Shown here one piece after another: positions 7,042 through 12,916 of a DNA stretch of 12,916 nt (position 1 is its first letter; every line of letters starts with the position of its first letter). The notes under the pieces were generated by a model. That model searched no databases. It saw only the letters and a program-made list of their open reading frames with translations, and was not told the DNA's origin. This DNA comes from Clostridia bacterium. GTDB lineage: Bacteria; Bacillota_A; Clostridia; Oscillospirales; CAG-272. Position numbers and translations under genes: made by a program. Where the stretch lies: positions 1 through 12,916 of the forward strand of contig JAFTLD010000093.1 of NCBI GenBank assembly GCA_017452945.1, in the 5' to 3' direction.

Positions 7042-8484
7042 TTATCCGATCAAAATATTCGCTGCTGCGCAAAGTGCCTCGTAAGCCTGAGCAAACTCAG
7101 CATAGCTGCGTATTTTTTCGCGGTTCCAAGTGTTCTCGGAGAGTGCGGCCATGCGCTCCGCAACCAATCTGCGCTCCTCTGCGATACCCTCGGCAACCGT
7201 TTCAAAATGCCCGGGAATCGCATCGCCCCAAGCCAACAGCTGACCGCCAAGTACGTTTTGATTAGCGGGAATTTCGATTGTAACCCCACGGTAAGGTGAG
7301 CCCGGATGTACGGGACGCCAGCGATATACGCTCCAATCATACACCTCTTTTTGCGACCAATATGCCACAGGGGCGACCACGTACATGGGGGACCAGGAGC
7401 TATTGATGATCTTAAATCCGCCCTCCAAGAGCTGCGGTGCGGTCTGATAATAGTTTTCCCAGCTGTGCATGATAATATCCTTGGAAACAAACTCGTTGAC
7501 TGAGGGTGCAAAGCCTTCCCATGCCATGACGCGCTTGCCCTTGGATACCACAGCATCCGCCATTTTCTGCACGAAATTTGCAAGCATTCTCTCGGCAAGG
7601 CATCTCTTATCGGGATTGTCAAAATCAATGCCGCAGGACTCTGCATACGCGCGGCAAGCTTCATTTGTCGTCCACTTTTCAATAGCGGCCTCATCACCGC
7701 CTACGTGTACGTACTCGGCATTCGGGAACATATCGCAAAGCTCGGAAAACAGCGCCTGCATCGCTGCCATTGCCTCTTCGGTCTGCGGTATGATATTATC
7801 CGTTCCGAAAATTTCGGGATAGGCCGCACAGAAGGGCGTGCAATGTCCGGGTACGTCGATCTCGGGGATGAGAGAGATACCGCGCTCGGCAGCGTACTTG
7901 TTCAGATATGCAATATCCTCGGGGCTGTAGGAACGTCCCTCGGTAGCCAGCTTGGGATACAGCGCACTTTGCAAGGTGTAGCTCTGGTCGTCGGTAAAGT
8001 GCAGGTGCAATCTGCTGATCTTATAGAACCAGCAAAGATCCACGTAGGAAAGCAGATAATCAAAGGGGTGCCAGTTACGCGCCAGGTCGATCATGACGCA
8101 GCGGTGCTCACAGTCGGGCACGTCACGGATCTCGCACATGGGCAGACTGACGCGTCCGTCCTGCACCAAGATCAACTGCCCCAGCGTTGCCAGCGCGTAC
8201 TGCATGCCCTGCTCATCGGTAGCCGAGAGTACAACGCGGGCGGTCTGTACACGCAGAGAATACTCACCCGGCTGCATATCGGGGTCTGCTCTGAGTACAA
8301 CGGACGCACCGCGTCCTTCGGTAAAGCGCACGCCAACCAATCTTTGCGCGTATCCCGCAAATGCCTTGGCGGGACGGGTAAACGTGGGATCGCAGATCTC
8401 CATAATGGGCATGATGGCCAAAGCCTCTTGTCTGTAAACAGCATATTTGGGACACGGGATCAATCCGGGCTTGAAGTTTTCCAT
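7042..8484 (-). CDS. GH20 beta-N-acetylhexosaminidase, intracellular
   Basis: A 480-residue glycoside hydrolase family 20 enzyme that removes terminal GlcNAc or GalNAc by substrate-assisted catalysis. An N-terminal GH20b-like domain (about 1-120, with TDEQGMQYALATLGQL at 89-104) precedes the TIM barrel. Barrel motifs are HFTDDQ (162-167), IPEIDVPGH (206-214), HVGGDE (260-265) with the catalytic D264/E265 pair, and a conserved AWEGF tryptophan motif. No signal peptide or extra binding modules are present, so it likely acts on imported oligosaccharides or glycopeptides. It is shorter than many secreted GH20 proteins. The ATG has AAAGGA 6 bases upstream. It has its own promoter. The 102-base gap to the UPF0371 start holds that operon's promoter but no clear terminator, so read-through is plausible. 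Confidence 0.94.
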   Translation of the reverse strand: MENFKPGLIPCPKYAVYRQEALAIMPIMEICDPTFTRPAKAFAGYAQRLVGVRFTEGRGASVVLRADPDMQPGEYSLRVQTARVVLSATDEQGMQYALATLGQLILVQDGRVSLPMCEIRDVPDCEHRCVMIDLARNWHPFDYLLSYVDLCWFYKISRLHLHFTDDQSYTLQSALYPKLATEGRSYSPEDIAYLNKYAAERGISLIPEIDVPGHCTPFCAAYPEIFGTDNIIPQTEEAMAAMQALFSELCDMFPNAEYVHVGGDEAAIEKWTTNEACRAYAESCGIDFDNPDKRCLAERMLANFVQKMADAVVSKGKRVMAWEGFAPSVNEFVSKDIIMHSWENYYQTAPQLLEGGFKIINSSWSPMYVVAPVAYWSQKEVYDWSVYRWRPVHPGSPYRGVTIEIPANQNVLGGQLLAWGDAIPGHFETVAEGIAEERRLVAERMAALSENTWNREKIRSYAEFAQAYEALCAAANILIG

Positions 8485-8526
8485 AATTCGTCCTTTCTCT
8501 CCGCGAAGGAGTGCTCATATAGGTCT

Positions 8527-8555
8527 ATTGTAGCACATAACACCCCAAATTGCAA
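8527..8555 (-). promoter_or_regulatory. Sigma-A promoter of the GH20 gene
   Basis: Minus strand: -35 TTGCAA (8555-8550), 17-base spacer, -10 TACAAT (8532-8527) with TGC in front. The leader is about 36 bases. The -35 box is the weakest of the five promoters here, partly offset by the extended -10. Confidence 0.75.
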
Positions 8556-8732
8556 TAAAATGTATAAAAAACAGTGCAAAAAAAAGCGAAATGATGCATT
8601 GATTAAAACGGATATGCATAAAGACGGATTCGCGTCATAAAGCCTCCACACTGCGGTAATGCTGTCAACTTAAGAAATTACACGGAAAAAACGCGCAGAA
8701 ACCGTTCGGATTCGCACTCTTCCCCTATAACA
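8556..8732. other. Gap between M3 terminator and GH20 promoter
   Basis: About 177 bases without a supported gene or clear site. The M3 terminator borders it on the right and the GH20 promoter on the left. It is A/T-rich next to the promoter. Confidence 0.6.
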
Positions 8733-8769
8733 AAAAGCAGAAGCCTACAATATGAAGGCTCCTGCTTTT
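8733..8769 (-). terminator. Terminator of the M3 peptidase gene
   Basis: Arms 8733-8746 and 8756-8769 pair over 14 positions with a single mismatch and a 9-base loop. On the minus strand the stem is followed by TTTTTGTT. It lies 53 bases past the stop codon at 8822. Its AGCAGAAGCC-type stem resembles the terminator at 3073-3099. Confidence 0.82.
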
Positions 8770-8821
8770 ATTAAACATATCTTTCCGCTGATGCAACAGC
8801 ACCATGAAGCGGTATTTTTAA

Positions 8822-10501
8822 TTAAAGACTCTTTGCAATCTCCGCAGCCTTATCCGCAAGAATCTCAAGCGCGCCGTCCTCAAAGGGAGAGGCCAGCCCT
8901 GCATCCTTGACCAGCGCATCAAACGCCTTGGTGCCGCCGCACTTGACAAAGGCCAGGTATTTATTCAAAGCTGCATCATAATCCTCGGTGGATGCGACAA
9001 GGAATCCTATGGCAACCGTTTGCGCTAAGCAATAGTCGATATAGTAGAAGGGACTTTCATATATGTGCATCTGATACTGCCATCTGGTTCCCTCTTCGAT
9101 ATAAGGAATGCCTGCGATTCCCATATACGGGCGGTACTTAGCCTCTAAATCAAGATAGACCTGCTTGCGTTGCGCGGGAGTCAGATCGGGATTATCGTAC
9201 ATGACGTGCTGGAACTCGTCCACGATAACACCGTACGGAATAAAGCTGAGCGCATCCAACAAATGACGCTTTCTGTACAAGGGAGCCTTATCCCCAAAGA
9301 ACTTGTCCATATACTTCCAGCAAAGGAACTCCATGCTCATGCTGTGGCATTCAGCGGTTTCCATACCGCCCACGTCCAATTCAAAGTTATTCTGCTCACA
9401 TGCAAAATGTGCTGCCAAAGCATGGCCGAATTCATGCGTCATAATGTCTACGTCACCGCAAGAGCCGTTGAAGTTTGCCAGAATAAAGGGCTGCTTATAT
9501 CTGGGGAAGCAGGTGCAATAGCCACCGCCCCACTTGCCGTCGCGAGCGTCCACGTCAAACGCTTCGGCCTCCTGCATTGCGCGCATAAAATCACCGATAA
9601 CGGGATTCATCGCATCGTACATTTCCTGCGCTGCTGCAAAAATGCCGTCCTTATCCAACATGGGCTTAGGCTGCTCGCCTGCCATGTAAATCGCATCATC
9701 ATAGAACATAATGCCGTCAAGGCCCAATTCCTTAGCCAGCTGCGCCTTGATAGCCGCAACGCGAGGCACCAAGGATTCCTTAACGTTATCACGGAACTTG
9801 CGCACCATTTCGGCATCATAATCCATACGGCCCATGCGGTAGTAGCCAAGCTCCACGAAATTCTTGTATCCCAGCTTGGTAGCCATGGTGTGGCGCACCT
9901 TGACCAAACGGTCATAATAATCATCCAGCTGCTCAGCATTGGCTTGCAGACCGCGGCCAATAGCTTCTGCACACTCGCGTCTTGTTTCGCGGTCGCCATC
10001 CTCCAGGTGTCCGCGCAAAGCCGAGAGCGGCATGGTTTCGCCTCGGAATTCAAACTGCATTTCGGACATAAACTTGGAATACTCGGTAGTGATGCTGTTT
10101 TCCAGCTGCATATCCTCCACAATGCAGGGATCAAAACACTTCATACCGATCTCAAGCGACTTGAAAATACGGGGATTGAGCAGCCCTTCAAGCTCTGCGC
10201 GATAAGGCGAGGTCAAAAGCAGCTTGCCGTACTCTGCCTGCATGCCCGAAATGTGCGGGCCGATCTCGTCGTAATACGATACCTCTGCACCGTAAAATTC
10301 ATCTCTGGTATCCAGTGTAAAGCGGCAATTTGCCAAAGATGCTGCAGTGGTATAGTCGATCATGCTCTCTATGAGCGCGTCCTTTGCGGCTATGACGTCC
10401 TGCGCGCACGTAGCGGCAGCGTTGGCCTTGCAAAACGCATCAAAGGCAGCCTGTGCCTCTTCCAGCGTATATCTCTTGTAAGGAATTTGTGAAACCTTCA
10501 T
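8822..10501 (-). CDS. M3 family oligoendopeptidase
   Basis: A 559-residue zinc metallopeptidase of family M3 (oligoendopeptidase F-like), cytoplasmic, cleaving short peptides internally. The zinc motif HEFGH is at 356-360 with catalytic E357, and the third ligand is probably E384 in TAECHSMSMEF, 24 residues on. The long helical N-terminal half (1-300) and NFNGSCGDVDIMTHEFGHA context fit the clostridial M3 clade. GIAGIPYIEEGTRWQYQMHI near the C-terminal third is also family-like. There is no signal peptide. The ATG has AGGAGG 7 bases upstream. It is a single-gene unit with its own promoter and terminator. Products would be substrates for aminopeptidases such as the M18 enzyme encoded downstream. 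The exact subfamily and specificity are uncertain. Confidence 0.93.
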   Translation of the reverse strand: MKVSQIPYKRYTLEEAQAAFDAFCKANAAATCAQDVIAAKDALIESMIDYTTAASLANCRFTLDTRDEFYGAEVSYYDEIGPHISGMQAEYGKLLLTSPYRAELEGLLNPRIFKSLEIGMKCFDPCIVEDMQLENSITTEYSKFMSEMQFEFRGETMPLSALRGHLEDGDRETRRECAEAIGRGLQANAEQLDDYYDRLVKVRHTMATKLGYKNFVELGYYRMGRMDYDAEMVRKFRDNVKESLVPRVAAIKAQLAKELGLDGIMFYDDAIYMAGEQPKPMLDKDGIFAAAQEMYDAMNPVIGDFMRAMQEAEAFDVDARDGKWGGGYCTCFPRYKQPFILANFNGSCGDVDIMTHEFGHALAAHFACEQNNFELDVGGMETAECHSMSMEFLCWKYMDKFFGDKAPLYRKRHLLDALSFIPYGVIVDEFQHVMYDNPDLTPAQRKQVYLDLEAKYRPYMGIAGIPYIEEGTRWQYQMHIYESPFYYIDYCLAQTVAIGFLVASTEDYDAALNKYLAFVKCGGTKAFDALVKDAGLASPFEDGALEILADKAAEIAKSL

Positions 10502-10533
10502 AAAAGTTCCTCCTTTTTCAATAAATTACCTTT

Positions 10534-10562
10534 ATTATAGCACACAGAATCCGATTTGTCTA
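10534..10562 (-). promoter_or_regulatory. Sigma-A promoter of the M3 peptidase gene
   Basis: Minus strand: -35 TAGACA (10562-10557), 17-base spacer, -10 TATAAT (10539-10534) with TGC in front. The leader is about 26 bases and carries the AGGAGG site. The -35 box lies only 9 bases from the edge of repeat copy B. Confidence 0.8.
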
Positions 10563-10571
10563 CTGCCACGG

Positions 10572-10963
10572 GCAAAATAAATATCCACCCGCATAGCGGG
10601 TGGTATTTCAGTTTCGGGCATAGCCCTAATAATACTGGCTGCGCACAAGTGCTTCTTTTGTTGGCCTGACAACCATGCAATTGTTACTTGCTACCCGTAA
10701 ACGGGTTGCGTAAATAGCCTTCCTCCGGGAGGAAGGGGGACCGCTTGCGGTGGAAGGAGCCTGCGAAACTTTAACGTTTTTTCTCGCCTCATTCCAACTA
10801 CTTGACTGACGTTGCGCATTCTCCCTCAGTCGCTTCGCGACAGCTCCCTCCCGGAGGGAGCCTTTGGCATAAAAGCTTTCTACGCCCTCCTTTTATTTGT
10901 TTTCTGCTCATCGGCAGAGCCTCCTTTGAACCACGCAACTATCGCGTGGTTTTCTTTTTACAA
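10572..10963 (+). repeat. Dispersed hairpin-rich repeat, copy B (392 bp)
   Basis: Second copy of the repeat at 2614-2989, same orientation, about 97% identical outside indels. Unlike copy A it lacks the flanking 71-bp inverted repeats, and it keeps 17 extra bases that complete a hairpin at 10585-10603. The spurious reading frames of copy A recur here in the same frames. It fills the space between the surface-protein terminator and the M3 promoter. No gene is supported in 10563-10960. Confidence 0.9.
10585..10603 (-). terminator. Terminator-like hairpin inside repeat copy B
   Basis: CCACCCGC, ATA, GCGGGTGG: a perfect 8-bp GC-rich stem with a 3-base loop. On the minus strand it is followed by ATATTTATTTT, a reasonable U-rich tail. 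It would stop read-through from the right before the M3 promoter. In copy A the second arm is deleted. Confidence 0.5.
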
Positions 10964-10991
10964 AAAAGGGCGTTGCCAAAAGCAACGCCCC
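10964..10991 (-). terminator. Strong terminator of the surface-protein gene
   Basis: GGGCGTTGC (10968-10976) pairs perfectly with GCAACGCCC (10982-10990) around a 5-base loop. On the minus strand it is followed by TTTTTT. It starts 16 bases past the TAA at 11007-11009. Repeat copy B begins directly behind it. Confidence 0.93.
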
Positions 10992-11006
10992 ATAAAGGTT
11001 ATTCGA

Positions 11007-12599
11007 TTAGTCCTTCTTCTTGAGAACAACTGCGGTGCCGAATACTGCTACGATAGCAAGTACGCCTGCGCCAACAACGCCGCCACAGCTGCCGGACTTT
11101 TCAGCCTCGGTAGTAACTTCCTCAGAGCCTGCGGGAGCCTGGGTGGTAGCACCGGTGGAGTCACCTGCGGGAGCATCGGTTACGTCCTCGGTAGTTGCCT
11201 CGGTGGAAGCTTCGGGAGCAGACAGCATCTTATCCTCGTACAGGCTGTAAGGATCCTCACCGTAGAATTCGATGAAAGCAAGGTCAAAGGTTGCACCTAC
11301 TGCTTCAGCATCATCATAGAAAGGAATGAAGCCGATACCGCGGATATAGTCCTGCCAAGTAGCCTCGCTGTTCATATCGATAACAGCATAGTTCCAGCCG
11401 TCTGCAGCGATGATGTAGTCATAGAAGCAATCTTCAATTCTGTACTCGGGGTCCTGTCTGGTCTTCCAGAGAACGCCGATTTCATCGGCGTTTGCATAGT
11501 TGGTGCGGTACTTGATCACAACGTATCTTGCATCGCAAAGTACGTTTCTGGGGTAAGTGTTGCTGTAGAGATAGCCGTTCTCCTCTGCCATGGTGAAGCG
11601 CAGGAAGGTGTCCTCACCTTCGGTGATCTGCTCAATGGTGCCGCCCTCTGCTGCCATGGAAGCAAAGATAGTGGAATCGGACATGGATGCGATCTCACGC
11701 AGGTCATACTCCAGCTTTACGGGATCAATGCCTTCAATCTCGCTGGGAGGAACGATCACATCATTAGGCTTGCCTTCAAAGGTAATGCGAGCAAAGTACA
11801 GGGGCTGCTTGCCGGAATACTGGCCGCCGATACCCTGGCAGAACAGTACCTGTGCATTCTTGGAGGAATCGTCGTCACCGTCAATCTCCAGAACAAATGC
11901 AAAATTGCACTGGTCACCGTTTTCGGGATATGCATCAAGATTCAGGGCGAGCTGCAGGTCAATTCTCAGCTCATAGGTCACTCTCTTGGTAGTGTCATCA
12001 TACTTACCAACAAAGTCCTCATCCTGGGACTGGTAGGTACCTGCCCAAGTAAAGGAACGATCCTGATTGGTTACGTTGTCATAGCCAAAGCCAAGCTCAG
12101 TGTAGTTGGGAGTCTTGCCATCAGCATCAACTGCATCCAAACCGATCTGCAGACAGTTGTATGCAAATAGCATTACGTCATCGTTAAAGTTGCAGTGGTA
12201 GCCTGCAATGCAGTCAACCTCAAATGCCATGTACAGGTACTTGCCATCCCAGCCCCAGTAAGCGTCAAAGAAGCCGCCCTTTACCAATTCATACAGTGCA
12301 TCAGCATTTTCTGCACCGAAGTTGGTAGTACATGCCATGGTGATGTAGTCTTCGTAGTTCTCAAAGCGAACGTACTCGGTCTTGCCGATTGTGCCGTCCA
12401 GAACGGGCTCAATGCCAAGATAAGGAACGTTCCACTTCATAGTAGCTTCACCTGCTTCGCCTGCAAGAATTTCATCATTCTTCTCAGCGGAGTACTCATA
12501 GTAACCTGCTACTTCAACACGATCCGTTGCTGCTGCGGGAATTGCGCAGATAGCGGCGATCATGAGAGCGGCTACAATCAAAGCCATCAGTTTTTTCAT
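11007..12599 (-). CDS. Secreted, C-terminally anchored protein with CBM9-like domain
   Basis: A 530-residue surface protein. Order: signal peptide 1-24 (MKKLMALIVA, then AIPAAA|T), a CBM9-like/DOMON-type beta-sandwich at about 59-276 (VLDGTIGKTEY, YLYMAFEVD, CLQIGLD, YELRIDL, LYFARITFEG), and a second predicted beta-sandwich at about 295-450. A Thr/Ala/Glu-rich linker follows (459-501), then SGSCGG (502-507), a hydrophobic helix (508-526) and KKKD. The tail should hold the protein in the membrane with the sandwiches outside. The start at 12599 is chosen over 12641 because it begins the signal peptide and has GAGG 6 bases upstream. Codons such as GCA, GGT, GTT, CCT and CTT are frequent (see 12421-12480), unlike the GCC/CTG-richer neighbours; with the perfect promoter this suggests high expression. 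Ligand and role are unknown. Confidence 0.85.
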   Translation of the reverse strand: MKKLMALIVAALMIAAICAIPAAATDRVEVAGYYEYSAEKNDEILAGEAGEATMKWNVPYLGIEPVLDGTIGKTEYVRFENYEDYITMACTTNFGAENADALYELVKGGFFDAYWGWDGKYLYMAFEVDCIAGYHCNFNDDVMLFAYNCLQIGLDAVDADGKTPNYTELGFGYDNVTNQDRSFTWAGTYQSQDEDFVGKYDDTTKRVTYELRIDLQLALNLDAYPENGDQCNFAFVLEIDGDDDSSKNAQVLFCQGIGGQYSGKQPLYFARITFEGKPNDVIVPPSEIEGIDPVKLEYDLREIASMSDSTIFASMAAEGGTIEQITEGEDTFLRFTMAEENGYLYSNTYPRNVLCDARYVVIKYRTNYANADEIGVLWKTRQDPEYRIEDCFYDYIIAADGWNYAVIDMNSEATWQDYIRGIGFIPFYDDAEAVGATFDLAFIEFYGEDPYSLYEDKMLSAPEASTEATTEDVTDAPAGDSTGATTQAPAGSEEVTTEAEKSGSCGGVVGAGVLAIVAVFGTAVVLKKKD

Positions 12600-12630
12600 G
12601 TTACACCTCATAAAAAATAGTATTAACAAG

Positions 12631-12647
12631 TGGCGAAACACTCGCCA
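12631..12647 (-). promoter_or_regulatory. Hairpin near the 5' end of the surface-protein message
   Basis: TGGCGA (12631-12636) and TCGCCA (12642-12647) are perfect arms around 5 bases. The expected transcript start is near 12655, so the hairpin is about 8 bases from the 5' end and 31 bases before the ATG. It leaves the ribosome site free, so message stabilisation is the simplest reading. Confidence 0.5.
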
Positions 12648-12661
12648 TTTTGTTTAATCTT

Positions 12662-12690
12662 ATTATACCGAAAAATCCCATCCGTGTCAA
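12662..12690 (-). promoter_or_regulatory. Perfect consensus promoter of the surface-protein gene
   Basis: Minus strand: -35 TTGACA (12690-12685), 17-base spacer, -10 TATAAT (12667-12662). Both boxes match consensus. It is the only promoter of the five without TG before the -10. The leader is about 56 bases. Confidence 0.88.
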
Positions 12691-12796
12691 TAGTATTTGG
12701 AAAAATTTCACAAGCCCTTCCGGGTGTTATCACACATCCATTCCTTCCTTGCACAGAACAAAACTTCCCAAGCGCCCAATGTCATTAAGTTAAGAA

Positions 12797-12833
12797 AAGA
12801 ACCAAGTTCAGAAATGGACTTGGCTCTTTTTTT
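12797..12833. terminator. Bidirectional terminator-like hairpin
   Basis: Arms 12797-12807 and 12818-12828 pair with one A-C mismatch on the plus strand, which becomes a G-U pair on the minus strand. The loop has 10 bases. A 7-T run follows on the plus strand and TTCTTTTCTT on the minus strand. No plus-strand gene precedes it, so it may end a minus-strand gene lying right of the window. The rest of 12691-12916 has no supported gene. Confidence 0.6.
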
Positions 12834-12894
12834 GCAAAAAAGTTAAAGAAATTTTGAAAAAGGGGTTGACAAAAAAGCAAAAGTGTGCGGTCGA

Positions 12895-12916
12895 TTTTAT
12901 TAGCGAGCTAATAAAA
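12895..12916. promoter_or_regulatory. 22-bp perfect palindrome at right edge, possible operator
   Basis: TTTTATTAGC (12895-12904), GA, GCTAATAAAA (12907-12916): perfect 10-bp arms. A TTGACA lies at 12866-12871 on the plus strand, which could be the -35 of a rightward promoter, but no good -10 sits 17 bases on. The shape fits a dimeric repressor site. The window ends at the palindrome, so its gene is not visible. Confidence 0.4.

Noticed and set aside
9170..10492. Plus-strand open frame of 440 codons
   Set aside because: Antisense to the M3 peptidase, which has an intact HEFGH motif.
10498..10680. Minus-strand small frame with CQANKRSTCAQP, also seen at 2491-2706
   Set aside because: The shared peptide is only the translation of the dispersed repeat; the two frames diverge where the repeat ends or has an indel, and neither has a ribosome site.
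10812..12170. Plus-strand open frame of 452 codons starting in the repeat
   Set aside because: Its first part is repeat DNA shared with 2838-3032, and the rest is antisense to the surface-protein gene.

Overview
The window looks like chromosomal DNA of an anaerobic, Gram-positive gut Clostridia species, probably Oscillospiraceae/Ruminococcaceae-like. This is an inference from three things: strong AGGAGG-type ribosome binding sites, consensus sigma-A promoters, and repeat families of a type I remember from that group. GC content is moderate. All eight genes I can support lie on the minus strand, so transcription runs from right to left, in five promoter-led units separated by hairpin terminators. 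The long plus-strand reading frames are antisense shadows.

From right to left. (1) 12690-10961: a secreted, C-terminally anchored surface protein with a CBM9-like domain. It has a perfect TTGACA/17/TATAAT promoter and a textbook terminator. (2) 10562-8733: an M3-family oligoendopeptidase with its own promoter and terminator. (3) 8555-7042: a cytoplasmic GH20 beta-N-acetylhexosaminidase with its own promoter and no visible terminator. (4) 7014-3073: an operon of UPF0371 (DUF1846), type I L-asparaginase and M18 aminopeptidase, ending in a terminator. (5) 2360-179: an operon of a leaderless CBM9-like protein and two tandem Cof-type HAD phosphatases.

The theme is breakdown of peptides and glycans. 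A surface carbohydrate-binding protein could face the substrate. Inside the cell, M3 endopeptidase, M18 aminopeptidase, asparaginase and GH20 could finish glycopeptide fragments, and the HAD enzymes could dephosphorylate sugar phosphates. That the units act together is inference from proximity; the enzyme families are clear.

The most unusual DNA is in the intergenic gaps. A 376/392-bp hairpin-rich repeat occurs twice in the same orientation (2614-2989 and 10572-10963, about 97% identical), each time between one unit's terminator and the next unit's promoter. The left copy lies inside a composite element (about 2499-3066) with 71-bp near-perfect terminal inverted repeats and a possible 7-bp target duplication. 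I found no CRISPR array, tRNA, rRNA, transposase, phage gene or defence system, and no clearly new protein system. The least understood gene is the UPF0371 protein.
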